A stretch of 64,000 nucleotides of DNA from Saprospiraceae bacterium (GCA_016717105.1 JADKGF010000032.1:3584-67583), one strand, 5' to 3'; counted from the first letter of the stretch, positions 1-8,512 are shown. Translations and numbers: made by a program. The notes: a model not told the origin generated them from the sequence alone.

Positions 1-51
1 TTTGGAGATGTGTTTGCGGCATTGTGGAATAGGATAATGGGTAGGAAATAA
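1..51 (+). CDS. C-terminal end of an unidentified protein (partial)
   Basis: The first 51 bases are an open frame cut by the window edge, reading FGDVFAALWNRIMGRK and then a TAA stop. It lies 7 bp upstream of the next start codon on the same strand, so it is probably the last part of an upstream gene of the same operon. Sixteen residues are too few to name a family; I do not recognise it. Confidence 0.5.
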   Translation, partial: FGDVFAALWNRIMGRK

Positions 52-58
52 TGAAAAA

Positions 59-741
59 ATGAGCGTAAATTGCCATATATTTATATTATTATTAATTTGT
101 AAATTTATATTAATCAATGATGTAAATTCGCAATCCGATACGATATTGCCCCAAGTGTTGCAACTGTCTCAACTTTTTGAAAACGAAGAACCCAAAAAGT
201 ACGAACAGAGAATAACTTGTAAATTACCTACAGAAAATCAAGTAGTTCACTACAAAAATATTTACCTGACTTGGGAAAATCCATGTGGAGATATTTCCAA
301 ATTTCAAATGGCAGAAGACAGTGATTTCCAAAAGGTATTGATTGATACCATGTTAAATAATAACTCATTGACTATATCGGAGTTGGCAAGGCACCGTGAA
401 TATCATTGGCGAGTTTCGAATGTTTCTGGACAACAAATTGGTACTTTTAGCGAATCATTTTTTAAAACTTCATCCATTCAACTTGATGAGTATTACAATC
501 AGAATTCTGTCGAATTCATACCAACTTGGATAGGAAATAACGAAATTTTATACGTTAGCAATCCCGAAAAATAGATTGTAAAATCAAGATATTTGATGAA
601 AAAGAAACGATGATTTCTCAAAAATGTATCAAGCAGGAAAAATTTGCTTTTCGTACAGAATCATGGCCACGAGGCATGTACAAATTGATCCTTTCTTTTC
701 CTGATGACTCTAGCCATATTAAGTATTTTGTTTTGAAATGA
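59..741 (+). CDS. Secreted protein with T9SS-like C-terminal domain, one frameshift
   Basis: The open frame starts at 59 with a signal peptide (hydrophobic residues 6-20, cleavage near NSQSD) and runs to a TAG at 572-574. Directly behind it, in another frame, the sequence continues as a coherent tail: IKIFDEKETM, then GMYKLILSF, ending in KYFVLK and TGA at 739-741. That is the pattern of a T9SS sorting domain (strand, G-x-Y, strand, final lysine). One extra A in the run at 566-571 joins both frames, and the corrected stop then overlaps the next start as ATGA, which supports the reconstruction. The middle (residues 55-140) resembles a fibronectin-III-like fold (LTWENPCGD, YHWRVSN). The protein is probably exported across the outer membrane; its function is unknown. 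Confidence 0.65.
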
Positions 742-1235
742 AGGAAGAATACAAAAATTATTTGTTGGATGCGATCCAGTCGAAAAAGGAAAATGAACTT
801 TGGCTGCGTAGTATTCGCAATATAAAACCTGAGACATTGTACGACACTATCAAGCAAGTGCATAAACAAGTTTTCGAGCAAACCGATTGTATGAGCTGTG
901 CCAATTGTTGTAAAACTTCGCCACCATTGCTTACCACTGAAGATATCAATAGGATCTCTAAGGCTTTGGGCATGAGTGCAAAACAGTTCTCCAAAGCATA
1001 TGTGTTACAAGATTATAATGGAGAAAAGACATTCAACATCGTGCCTTGTAGATTTCTGCTATCAGATAATAGCTGCCAGATTTACGACATACGACCTGAA
1101 GCATGTAGAAGATATCCGCATACTGACGAACTAGAATATCCTAAGCGTACCCAATTGAATGTAGCAAATACTGTTGTCTGTCCCGCGGCATATAATATTT
1201 TGAGAAAACTTAAATCAAAAATAGCGCTGCCATGA
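738..1235 (+). CDS. YkgJ-family cysteine-cluster protein (putative Zn/Fe chelating)
   Basis: A protein of 165 residues with the CxxCxxCC signature of the YkgJ/UPF0153 family (C51, C54, C57, C58 in CMSCANCC) and further cysteines at VPCRF, NSCQIYD and PEACRRYP that complete the putative metal site. Members are thought to bind zinc, iron or an Fe-S cluster; no reaction is established. The start overlaps the corrected stop of the upstream secreted protein by 4 bp, and its own stop overlaps the next start by 4 bp (1232-1235), so the three genes should be translationally coupled. No signal peptide is seen, so it should be cytoplasmic. Confidence 0.85.
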   Translation: MKEEYKNYLLDAIQSKKENELWLRSIRNIKPETLYDTIKQVHKQVFEQTDCMSCANCCKTSPPLLTTEDINRISKALGMSAKQFSKAYVLQDYNGEKTFNIVPCRFLLSDNSCQIYDIRPEACRRYPHTDELEYPKRTQLNVANTVVCPAAYNILRKLKSKIALP

Positions 1236-1816
1236 TTTACGAATTTAATGGATATATCCCAGTCATCGATGAGTCTTCTTTTGTACATCCACAAGCTACT
1301 GTCACGGGCAATGTGATCATCGGCAAAAATGTATATATCGGGCCGGGAGCGGCACTTCGTGGTGATTGGGGAGAAATTATTATTGAAGACGGATGCAATG
1401 TTCAAGAAAATTGTACACTCCATATGTTTCCGGGTAGATCGGTCACCTTGTTTGAGTCCGCACACATCGGTCATGGAGCCATCATCCATGGTGCTATGAT
1501 CGGACGCAACTCGATGATAGGTATGAACAGTGTACTGATGGATGATGTGGTCATCGGTGATGAGTGTATCGTAGGCGCATTAGCATTTATCAAAGCGGGA
1601 GAAACCTTTCCGTCAAGGAGTCTCATCGTAGGCAATCCAGCCAAGGTCATCAAACAAGTAAGTGATGAGATGATCGCTTGGAAAACGGCTGGCACAAAGC
1701 TGTATCAACAATTGCCCAATGATTGTAAAAACACCTTAAAGCCCTGTGAGCCACTAAGATCTATCCCAACTGATCGCCCTTCTCAACAGGAAGTATATAA
1801 GAGGTTTGGGAAGTGA
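1232..1816 (+). CDS. Gamma-carbonic-anhydrase-like / PaaY-type hexapeptide-repeat protein
   Basis: A protein of 194 residues made of left-handed beta-helix hexapeptide repeats (IGKNVYIGPG, IGRNSMIGMN, VIGDECIVGA) followed by a C-terminal helix, the size and layout of PaaY/YrdA proteins. Likely zinc ligands of the gamma-carbonic-anhydrase type are H64, H81 and H86, with the family's H-x4-H spacing in HGAIIH. PaaY is a thioesterase/carbonic-anhydrase relative linked to phenylacetate breakdown, but no paa genes are nearby, so the substrate is open. It starts at an ATG overlapping the stop of the YkgJ-type gene. Confidence 0.85.
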   Translation: MIYEFNGYIPVIDESSFVHPQATVTGNVIIGKNVYIGPGAALRGDWGEIIIEDGCNVQENCTLHMFPGRSVTLFESAHIGHGAIIHGAMIGRNSMIGMNSVLMDDVVIGDECIVGALAFIKAGETFPSRSLIVGNPAKVIKQVSDEMIAWKTAGTKLYQQLPNDCKNTLKPCEPLRSIPTDRPSQQEVYKRFGK

Positions 1817-1885
1817 TGGTCATTGATTTAATCTTAAGGTTTTGGGCGGAATGTTTTGATTATCAAGTATATTTCTTTATGAGCA

Positions 1886-2030
1886 AAAAATAGCGCATCA
1901 TTATTTTGTTGTTGTGATGCGCTAATGATTGTCATTCGCTTAATTAACACATTGAAATGAGTTATGTATAGGATCGAAATCCAGAACTTGTGATATATGG
2001 CTATAATTATTATAAAATCACATTATAAGC
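1886..2030. repeat. Interspersed repeat, 3' portion of family A, with hairpin
   Basis: Contains a hairpin at 1892-1923 with arms AGCGCATCA and TGATGCGCT, followed by a segment (GGATCGAAATCCAGAACTTGTGA at about 1973) that recurs near 2575 and 4585. It closes the first module of the accessory array and lies downstream, in the minus reading direction, of the gene remnant at 2166-2490. Confidence 0.6.
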
Positions 2031-2165
2031 CAATAAAGAATCCAATTTGTTTGCATTCAATAGTAATACATCATTATATGACAATTCACGATTTTGAATA
2101 TCATTTATTTTAATTTTGATTCGTTTAGCATCTAAACATCATTGTATTGTTTAATTTTGAGTTTA

Positions 2166-2490
2166 CTAATAACTTTTGAGTGTTCTTTTATTACTGTAAT
2201 ACACTGACAATGGTTCCATTTCATTTAGAGTATATTCACTATAGTAATGGCTTATAAAATGATCTATCTTTAATCTAAAGATGTTCAATTTAAATCTTTT
2301 TGCAATGGATTTTAAATTATAAAAAAAACAATACCCATTGCTATTACAGGTATGGCAAATTCAAAGAATATTGCAAAGCATAAAAAGCAATAAATAATAT
2401 ACTAAAATATTGTCCAAAAAAAGAATACCTTACTTTGTCTGGTAAATAAAGTTAAGAAAATTTTATTTTACTAGCCTATCATTAGAAAAT
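2166..2490 (-). pseudogene. Remnant of a small membrane protein, frameshifted
   Basis: Read on the minus strand, this gap between repeats holds coherent protein in pieces: KIFLTLFTRQSKVFFFW, then a stop, then a hydrophobic stretch (FAIFFEFAIPVIAMGIVFF), then after a shift KSIAKRFKLNIFRLKID and a charged tail ending SNKRTLKSY with TAG at 2166-2168. It reads as a small protein with two membrane segments and a soluble tail, interrupted by one stop and one frameshift. No family is recognised. Small membrane proteins in such arrays are often immunity proteins, but that is only context. Confidence 0.35.
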
Positions 2491-2496
2491 AGTTTT

Positions 2497-2628
2497 AAGC
2501 ACCACAACTACTATTGTGATGCGCTATGGATTGTCATGGCTTACCAATTCATTAAAATTACTGAACGTATGGGATCGAAGTCGCAGAACTTGTGACGCTG
2601 TGGCGTTACTTCGACCATCAATGGGTCA
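2497..2628. repeat. Interspersed repeat with imperfect nested hairpin
   Basis: Begins with an imperfect palindrome (AGCACCACAA ... TTGTGATGCGCT) and ends with a nested stem-loop at 2573-2622: outer arms TCGAAGT and ACTTCGA, inner arms GTGACGC and GCGTTAC, with an unpaired stretch on one side only. The same structure recurs near 18170-18225 and 20358-20406. It abuts the TGA (2626-2628) of the lipoprotein gene. Confidence 0.65.
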
Positions 2629-3237
2629 TTCTAATAATTTGCCCTTAACAATTTCAACATTATTTAAAAATTCGAAATGTTTATTTTTAATTTTTAGAGT
2701 ATCTGAGAATGAGTTAGTAAAAGCTGTAGTGGTAATAGTTACATGAGAAGTATCTATTAGATCAATGTAGGAACTAATATATTCAATAACTTCTTCAGGT
2801 GGTTTAATTATAGCACCACTACAGAATATTGGTATATCGTTGATGATGTAATTTTTACACATCAACACTTTTAATGTTGCTGGATCTTCAAATATTCGTC
2901 TACATCTTATCCTTTCATTGAAATAAGAACTTAAATACTCTGCACTTTTTGGATATATTGAATTTGAATAAATATTATGTAAAATCTTTATATTATTATT
3001 ATTTCTATAATATAATTCGATCGAATATGAAGAATCTAAATCCAAACTATCAGCAAACATTAGCTCAAAACTTTTATCAATTTTAATTTTAATTGTTTTA
3101 TCCAATTGTGGATAATAAAATGTATCTGTTTTAAAATCTTCATTTTTACATGATATCACTGAAGTGAAACAAACAACTAATAGAATAATATATTTAATAT
3201 CCTGGTGGTCGCAGATTGTATCTGCGATCCTATACAT
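2626..3237 (-). CDS. Lipoprotein of unknown function, 5' end formed by a repeat
   Basis: An open frame on the minus strand with a lipobox (LLVVCFTSVISC), so it should be lipidated and anchored in an outer membrane. The mature part, about 175 residues, is not recognised; it contains several cysteines (IRCRRIF, LMCKN, IFCSG). The first residues after the ATG at 3237 (MYRIADTICDHQ) are translated repeat sequence: the repeat boundary lies at 3200, directly in front of the signal peptide. The native start seems to have been replaced by the repeat, which happens to supply an in-frame ATG. A TTG further up at 3276 is also inside the repeat. It is probably an accessory, possibly immunity, protein. 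Confidence 0.6.
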   Translation of the reverse strand: MYRIADTICDHQDIKYIILLVVCFTSVISCKNEDFKTDTFYYPQLDKTIKIKIDKSFELMFADSLDLDSSYSIELYYRNNNNIKILHNIYSNSIYPKSAEYLSSYFNERIRCRRIFEDPATLKVLMCKNYIINDIPIFCSGAIIKPPEEVIEYISSYIDLIDTSHVTITTTAFTNSFSDTLKIKNKHFEFLNNVEIVKGKLLE

Positions 3238-3511
3238 TAATGAAGCTGGACAAGTTTTGCAATTCGTTACATTCAAAAGCTAAAGTTTTACATGGCAATA
3301 AAATAAATCATACAAAGATAGTATAAACTTATCCATTCATTAGTTATGGTAATGCAAAATAGAGCATCTGAGTTCCTTGGTGTGATGCATTATTGTTTAT
3401 CATTTCTTGCAATTAGAAAATTAAAAATGCTTCATGTATCAGATCGAAGTGTATCATTAGTCATTGTTAAATAAAAATAGCGCGCCACGTCGTCTATTGT
3501 TGTGGTGCGCT
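3200..3511 (-). repeat. Family A repeat, copy 1 (hairpin plus TATCTTTG box)
   Basis: Starts with the hairpin TCGCAGATTGTATCTGCGA at 3209-3227 (7-bp arms, 5-nt loop). It carries the shared segments GCTGGACAAGTTTTGCAATT and AAGTTTTACATGGCAATAAA and a minus-strand TATCTTTG box at 3313-3320, and ends with a hairpin at 3479-3511 with arms of about 10 bp (AGCGCGCCAC / GTGGTGCGCT). Four further copies occur at about 4347, 5645, 6313 and 7645. Orientation is given by the outward-pointing promoter-like box. Confidence 0.8.
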
Positions 3512-3578
3512 ATGGATTGTTTTATAACAACTGGAAGTTTACCAATCAATTTTGATTGTATCAGGATTGATATATTTT

Positions 3579-4220
3579 CTACCCTTTACTGGTTTCCGGT
3601 GGTGGTGGAATGTGTGGTTTTACTTGTTCCAGACATTCTATTTTCAAGATATTAAATGATTTGTCAGTGGTGATTAGTAAAAATGTCCTATCTATGATGT
3701 ATTCAAAAAATCGATCAATTTCAACTAATACCTCATTTGTTTTTACATTCATTTTAATTCTAGGGTTTCTTACTACCAATGTTTTAATAAATGAAGTTTC
3801 CGCTTGTTCTAACTCCATTTCCTTAAATTGTGAATGGTATTCAATAAATTGCCTTAATTCTTTAAAGTGTGTTGGAAACACTTTATAATTGCTGTTAAGG
3901 CTTACTGATAAAGAGTCCTTACTAAAGTTTATTAGTTGAGATGATTTAATAAAACTATTAATATTAAAACTAACAAAATTAATTGTCGAGTCTGTCCTAT
4001 AGGAATCAAAAGTATTTACAACTAAACCTAAAACTTTAATTTTATACTTATTCTCATATTCAGAAAATTTATAACAATTATTTTCCAAAGAATATAAAAT
4101 ACCATCATTAACGATATTATTAAATTGTATAAAGTTAGGAACATCTTCATTTTTCTTACATGAAAATAATAGAAATATAGCTATTCCAAAGAAATAATAT
4201 TTTGGCCAATATGCTAACAT
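3579..4220 (-). CDS. Lipoprotein of unknown function
   Basis: A protein of 213 residues with a clear lipoprotein signal (YYFFGIAIFLLFSCKK; lipobox LLFSC). The mature part has alternating strands and a C-terminal half (PRIKMNVKTNEVLVEIDRFF) that could be a beta-rich soluble fold; no family is recognised. The start ATG at 4220 lies 5 bp downstream of the stop of a short orphan coding tail (4225-4346), and a family A repeat precedes that tail. A periplasmic lipoprotein directly behind a toxin-like tail is the arrangement expected for an immunity protein, but this is inference. Confidence 0.65.
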   Translation of the reverse strand: MLAYWPKYYFFGIAIFLLFSCKKNEDVPNFIQFNNIVNDGILYSLENNCYKFSEYENKYKIKVLGLVVNTFDSYRTDSTINFVSFNINSFIKSSQLINFSKDSLSVSLNSNYKVFPTHFKELRQFIEYHSQFKEMELEQAETSFIKTLVVRNPRIKMNVKTNEVLVEIDRFFEYIIDRTFLLITTDKSFNILKIECLEQVKPHIPPPPETSKG

Positions 4221-4224
4221 CCTG

Positions 4225-4346
4225 TTAATTTAGTTTTTTTGAATTCAATGTAATACCAAAAGCTTCATACTTATCTTTAAAATAACCGTAATGTATTGAA
4301 ACCAGAATTTTCAGGTGCTTGATGATGTTGCATAGCATCAAACAAA
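4225..4346 (-). pseudogene. Orphan C-terminal coding tail, possible toxin fragment
   Basis: Between the repeat edge at 4347 and the lipoprotein start at 4220, the minus strand reads DLFDAMQHHQAPENSGF and, after a one-base shift, IHYGYFKDKYEAFGITLN ending SKKLN with TAA at 4225-4227. There is no start codon of its own unless translation begins in the repeat, whose ATG is in frame with the first part. The layout (headless tail, then a small lipoprotein gene) matches displaced polymorphic-toxin ends followed by immunity genes. No toxin family is recognised. Confidence 0.4.
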
Positions 4347-4640
4347 TCCTGATGGTCGCAGATTGTATCTGCGATCCCATACATTAAGAATCCTGCTGAA
4401 GCTGGACAAGTTTTGCAATTCGCCACATTCAAAAGCTTAAGTTTTACATTTCAATAAAATAAATCATACAAAGATAGTATAAACTTATACATTCATCAGT
4501 TATGTTTACGTAAAATAGAGCATCGGATGCGCTATGGATTATCATGGTTGGCTTACTTATATATAAAATTACCCAATGCACAGGATCGAAATCGCAGAAC
4601 TTGTGATGATGAGGCGTTAATTTGGCCATCAATGGCTGCT
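4347..4640 (-). repeat. Family A repeat, copy 2
   Basis: Hairpin TCGCAGATTGTATCTGCGA at 4356-4374, minus-strand TATCTTTG box at 4469-4476, and a distal segment (GGATCGAAATCGCAGAACTT, about 4583) related to the nested hairpin at 2573. The order of blocks is the same as in copy 1. Confidence 0.8.
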
Positions 4641-4672
4641 AAAATGCAGCATATTGCTGCACTGTAATATGA

Positions 4673-4710
4673 CAAAAGCCACCCAATTTTAATCTGTTGT
4701 ATGGCTTTTG
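4673..4710. terminator. Stem-loop, possible terminator of the module at 4822-5449
   Basis: Arms CAAAAGCCA (4673-4681) and TGGCTTTTG (4702-4710) form a 9-bp stem with a 20-nt loop. On the minus strand the stem is followed by a short T-rich run, so it could end the transcript of the gene at 4822-5449. A second small palindrome (TGCAGCATATTGCTGCA) lies just before it near 4645-4661. The remaining sequence between 4711 and 4821 shows no gene. Confidence 0.4.
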
Positions 4711-4821
4711 TTTATTAAATGCAGTTCAAGTTGAAAATTTGCGCTAGCTTGGGGCAATGCCCTTCAGTTCAGGCAATTTTATTTGAGCACAATTATGCTT
4801 AATATGAAATTAATTTAGAAT

Positions 4822-5449
4822 CTATGTAATATTTAGACTCAGATATAATTTTGATTTGTAACAATCAATGTCCCAAGGCATTTCAACTTCAATCTTGTAT
4901 ATTGTTATTTCTGACCCATTGGATCGTGACCAAACGTATAGCATTTTTATTGTCGTTTTTAGAATTGCCCTATTGAACTAATTAGAAAATCAGCTTTGTC
5001 TGGGTTCTTTAGAAATTCAAAATTATATTTGAAACTGTCAAGACATTGTAACTTTGTATACTCTAAGTCACAAACTCCTTGTGTATTATTGGAAAAGCTT
5101 ATCAATGAAAATGAAGTGTCTATAAACCTACTACTAATATTGTATTGATTGAATATACTTACTGAATCATACCAAATTAAATGTTGATAAACTTTTATCG
5201 ATTTGTTAGAAGACTTATCCCATTTATATCTTAATTTTCTATTATTTTTACTATTTTTGGAATTAGATGTCATATTGTTTCTATATCTACACTTTTTGGT
5301 TATTGTATTTAGTCTGCTGTCCCTTAGTATGTAACCAAACGAACTTCATTTAAATCTATTGCAGATATTCTTTGACCAACTATGTCAGTCTGAGTTATTG
5401 CAAATGAAGAAAATATCAACATAAGTAAAATAACAAACAGATATCTCAT
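4822..5449 (-). pseudogene. Secreted protein of unknown function, two frameshifts
   Basis: Three consecutive open pieces on the minus strand join into one protein of about 205 residues, the size of its neighbours. An ATG at 5449 opens a signal peptide (MRYLFVILLMLIFSSFA). After a shift near 5330 the frame continues GYILRDSRLN and the long soluble part that contains an ATG at 5273. After a second shift at an A run near 4960 it continues YVWSRSNGSE, KIEVEMPWD and ends LYLSLNIT with TAG at 4822-4824. Both joins are one-base shifts, so either sequencing error or recent decay is possible. No family is recognised. It sits behind an orphan tail and a repeat, like the other modules. Confidence 0.5.
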
Positions 5450-5482
5450 GGACAATCAAATTTAGAGTGTTATTAGGTTTGA

Positions 5483-5644
5483 TTAAAATTTAAGATAACG
5501 ATTGTTGACTATTAATCCAATCTTTATAATTAGATTGTTAGGATTATTGACTGGATGATTCATTACTTGATTTATGTATAAGCTAAAAGCTTGATTTGTG
5601 TTAGGATCTACTCCTGCCCCATGTGATAAACCATTCCAAATTAA
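5483..5644 (-). pseudogene. Orphan C-terminal coding tail, possible toxin fragment
   Basis: From the repeat edge at 5645 the minus strand reads a coherent 53-residue tail beginning LIWNGLSHGAGVDPN, passing VNNPNNLIIKIGL and ending VNNRYLKF with TAA at 5483-5485. It has no start codon of its own and is headless exactly at the repeat boundary. It lies 33 bp upstream of the signal-peptide gene at 5449. The glycine/asparagine-rich beginning is reminiscent of C-terminal toxin domains of RHS-type proteins, but no family can be named. Confidence 0.45.
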
Positions 5645-5925
5645 TCCTGATGGTCGCAGATTGTATCTGCGATCCTATACATTAAGAATCCTGCTGTAGC
5701 TGGACAAGTTTTGCAATTCGTCACATTCAAAATCTTAAGTTTTACATGGCAATAAAATAAATCATACAAAGATAGTATAAACTTATACATTCTTCAGTTA
5801 TGGTTATGCAAAAATAGAGCATCCGAGTTCCTTGGTTGGATGCACTATTGTTTATCATTTCTTGCATTTAGCGCAGTAAAATGCTTGATGTATCAGATCG
5901 AAGTTAGAAACTTCGACCATTGGGT
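5645..5925 (-). repeat. Family A repeat, copy 3
   Basis: Hairpin TCGCAGATTGTATCTGCGA at 5654-5672 and minus-strand TATCTTTG box at 5767-5774. It ends near 5903-5923 with the perfect stem-loop TCGAAGTTTCTAACTTCGA just after the stop of the next gene, probably serving as its 3' end. Confidence 0.8.
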
Positions 5926-5926
5926 A

Positions 5927-6289
5927 TTATAAATCAATAAACTCAACTTTGATCTCAAAGGTACTAGAAATACAACTGTCTTGCCTTACTCTTAATTGCA
6001 TGATATTTCCATACCAATCGGAATAATAAATTTGTTTGTTTGAATATTCGCCAATTAGCCTTAAATGGTCAACAAAAGTTGTTTTCTTATTGTCCATATA
6101 TAATTCCAAATCAAGTTCACAATTTAAATTTCCAGTAGCAGTAAATCTTGTTTTATAACATCCTGAAGGTGGCACCATCATTTCAGATTCTTCAGTGCCA
6201 TTTTTAAAGACTACTGTATGGATTTTCTTTTCACAAGAAATATTAATCAAAATGATTATTAAAAAGAAGAATTTTGGTATAAAATTCAT
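5927..6289 (-). CDS. Small lipoprotein of unknown function
   Basis: A protein of 120 residues starting at an ATG at 6289 with a typical lipoprotein signal (FFFLIIILINISCEKK). The mature part is a short beta-rich domain (KTRFTATGNLNCELDLELYM, then YSNKQIYYSDWYGN and ending STFEIKVEFIDL). No family is recognised. The stop lies 4 bp from the end hairpin of family A copy 3. Unlike two neighbouring modules, no orphan tail is visible between this gene and the upstream repeat at 6313; the gap is only about 23 bp. Confidence 0.65.
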   Translation of the reverse strand: MNFIPKFFFLIIILINISCEKKIHTVVFKNGTEESEMMVPPSGCYKTRFTATGNLNCELDLELYMDNKKTTFVDHLRLIGEYSNKQIYYSDWYGNIMQLRVRQDSCISSTFEIKVEFIDL

Positions 6290-6312
6290 TTGTTCTAAAA
6301 TTTATAATTAAA

Positions 6313-6690
6313 TCTTGATGTTTGCAGATTGTATCTGCGATCCTCTATATTAAGAATCCTGCTGAAGCTGGACAAGTTTTGCATTTCGCTACATTCAAAA
6401 GCTTAAGTTTTACAGGCAATAAAATAAATCATACAAAGATAGTATAAACTTATACATTCATTAGGTATGGTTATGCAAAATAGAGCATCGGAGTTCCTTG
6501 GTGTGATGCACTATTGATTATCATTTCTTGCATTTAGCTCATTAAAAATGCTTGATGTATTACATCGAAGTTTATAACCAGTAGTTGTAACATAAATAAA
6601 GCGCACTACGATTTTTGATGTGGTGCGCTATAGTTTGCTATAGTCAACGCATTAAAAATGCTTGGAATATAACGTAAAAGTTTTCGAATC
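6313..6690 (-). repeat. Family A repeat, copy 4 (divergent hairpin)
   Basis: The first hairpin has lost part of its left arm (TTTGCAGATTGTATCTGCGA at 6321-6340). A minus-strand TATCTTTG box is at 6434-6441, and a second hairpin with arms near AGCGCACTAC and GTGGTGCGCT lies at 6600-6629. From about 6690 to 6790 there is a non-repeat gap with no gene. Confidence 0.75.
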
Positions 6691-6791
6691 CAGTCGCGAA
6701 ACCATTCTTTAGGCACGAGTTACAAATTTATCAAGCTTTAGCATGACTCGCGCCAGCAAAGGGTTAAATGCTAAAGATTAAATCTCAATCA

Positions 6792-7475
6792 TTAGAACTC
6801 ATACATTTGTTTTATTTCGTTTTTACTTTCAATTTCAAAAAAGTACTTTTCTGTAAATTCAGAATCTATTGTGAAGTTTCTAGGTAAAACCTTTAAATTC
6901 ATTTCATTGTAGTCGAGTTGGACTGACAATGTAAAAGTATCGAACGTAAATAATAGAAATTCTAAAGATGAAAGATTTAATGTTGGCATTACTTCAAAAT
7001 TATAATTTTTTTCCAAGAATTCAAGATTTAAATACGGATCATAATCTTTGGCATTACCTATAAAATGATTGCCAAAAATCTGAATACCTTCAAGGTTCTC
7101 ATTACCCAAATTTATTTCATTTTTATATGTTTCCATAATTGTTGGCACATAAATTTGAGAAGAATTGTGATTATAATTTGCATCGTGATATTTAATAAAC
7201 ATTGCACCTTGATCAACAATCGGACCATTTATCTCATTAAAAAGAGAATATATAATTGTGTAGCACCATTTATTTAATTCACTATTAAAATATTTAAATG
7301 CCAAAGGTCCATAACATGTAAAATATTGTTTTTTAATATCTACCATTTTTAATTGTTGAAACATTAATCCAGCAATTTTTTGACCCTTCATCTTTTGTAA
7401 AAATGAGCATTCTGCCTCATTTAATGAAGCAGAATACTCAAATTTTAATTTATCTTTTACAATTTTTGGTATCAT
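6792..7475 (-). CDS. Hypothetical protein, candidate immunity protein
   Basis: About 227 residues from the ATG at 7475 (a TTG at 7490 would add five residues). No signal peptide or membrane segment, so it should be cytoplasmic, unlike its neighbours. It is rich in aromatic residues and asparagine (YFTCYGPLAFKYFN, NHNSSQIYVPTIME) and not recognised. The start lies 12 bp behind the stop of an orphan tail (7487-7644) that begins at a repeat edge, so the pair looks like a toxin end with its cytoplasmic immunity protein. This role is inferred only from position and size. Confidence 0.6.
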   Translation of the reverse strand: MIPKIVKDKLKFEYSASLNEAECSFLQKMKGQKIAGLMFQQLKMVDIKKQYFTCYGPLAFKYFNSELNKWCYTIIYSLFNEINGPIVDQGAMFIKYHDANYNHNSSQIYVPTIMETYKNEINLGNENLEGIQIFGNHFIGNAKDYDPYLNLEFLEKNYNFEVMPTLNLSSLEFLLFTFDTFTLSVQLDYNEMNLKVLPRNFTIDSEFTEKYFFEIESKNEIKQMYEF

Positions 7476-7486
7476 ATTTTTAATTA

Positions 7487-7644
7487 TCAATTAAATCTAA
7501 TTTTAAATTCATGGCTATTGATCTTAAGTGCTAATGTTGGACCACCAGATGTGTCTGAAACCGGATAAAACCTAATTATTATGGAATCATTTAAAACTTT
7601 ATAAACTTGTTCAAGCGGTTGTTGAGGATTTGGATAAGGTCAAG
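7487..7644 (-). pseudogene. Orphan C-terminal coding tail, possible toxin fragment
   Basis: The minus strand reads PYPNPQQPLEQVYKVLNDS, then IIIRFYPVSDTSGGPTLALK and ends INSHEFKIRFN with TGA at 7487-7489, starting right at the repeat edge (7645) where an in-frame TGA precedes it. It has no start codon of its own. It is the third headless tail between a family A repeat and a small downstream gene in this array. The family is not recognised. Confidence 0.45.
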
Positions 7645-7800
7645 TCCTGATGGTCGCAGATTGTATCTGCGATCCCATACATTAAGAATCCTGCTGAAGC
7701 TGGACAAGTTTTGCAATTCGCCACATTCAAAAGCTTAAGTTTTACATGGCAATAAAATAAAACAAAGATAGTATAAACTTATACATTTTTCAATTTAATT
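7645..7800 (-). repeat. Family A repeat, copy 5 (short)
   Basis: Hairpin TCGCAGATTGTATCTGCGA at 7654-7672 and minus-strand TATCTTTG box at 7763-7770. The distal part present in copies 1-4 is missing. It separates the tail at 7487-7644 from the lipoprotein-like gene at 7859-8512. Confidence 0.75.
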
Positions 7801-7858
7801 CCCTTTTGAATAGAACACTATTTAGACACACAAAAATTCACTCTTAAGTTATTTTGAA

Positions 7859-8512
7859 TTATCTAAAAATTATATTTTCAGTATAACTTAATATTTCAGA
7901 TTCTACTATTTCATTACCAACAACCAAGAGCCTTATATAACAATGCCTTGGTGAATCTATCATTTTGGAGATTCTTATAAAAATTTCAAAAGTTTGGTCA
8001 TTCTTCCTTCTAAAAATTGGTTTAGAAAAACTAATAAATCCATTGAATGAATGATTATGAAGAAGCTTATCGATAGAAGACAGTGCGAGTAAATTTAAAT
8101 TCATTTCATTTTCTTTTTTTGAAGCTTTGTTGAATGAAATATTTCCAAAATTTTTAAGTGAAATTGAATCGACCTGAATAATTGAATCTAATGTTTTTGA
8201 TTTTGGGCCAAGATTTTCAATGTCAAACTTGATGGTTGAATCAACAATAAAATTTTCAAATCTTTTGTTAAAATACAAGTAAGATTCTGCCAAAACTGAA
8301 TCAGTTTCTACTGATGTATTGTTAATTGTTGGTGAAATAGGTGTATAAAAACAGCTTCCTTTAAATGCAACTTTAAGTGCGATCATATATAAACTATCTA
8401 AATTAACCTGAATATCATTTTGGGAACTTTTGATAGAGTTACATCTAACACATTGAAATACAAGCAATAGAACAAAACACAAACCCTTAACAATAATTTT
8501 ATATTTCGTCAT
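7859..8512 (-). CDS. Putative lipoprotein of unknown function
   Basis: From the ATG at 8512 the protein has 217 residues and a signal region (IIVKGLCFVLLLVFQCVRC) with a cysteine that may be lipidated. A TTG ten codons further up is less likely because the signal would then be internal. The mature part is not recognised; it has a mixed alpha/beta pattern and ends with strands (HCYIRLLVVGNEIVESEI). It is the most upstream gene of the minus-strand accessory array, with no orphan tail in front of it. Confidence 0.6.
   Translation of the reverse strand: MTKYKIIVKGLCFVLLLVFQCVRCNSIKSSQNDIQVNLDSLYMIALKVAFKGSCFYTPISPTINNTSVETDSVLAESYLYFNKRFENFIVDSTIKFDIENLGPKSKTLDSIIQVDSISLKNFGNISFNKASKKENEMNLNLLALSSIDKLLHNHSFNGFISFSKPIFRRKNDQTFEIFIRISKMIDSPRHCYIRLLVVGNEIVESEILSYTENIIFR

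Noticed and set aside
1886..7800. CRISPR array
   Set aside because: The repeats are about 150-380 bp long, irregularly spaced by hundreds of bases with coding sequence in between, and no cas genes are present.
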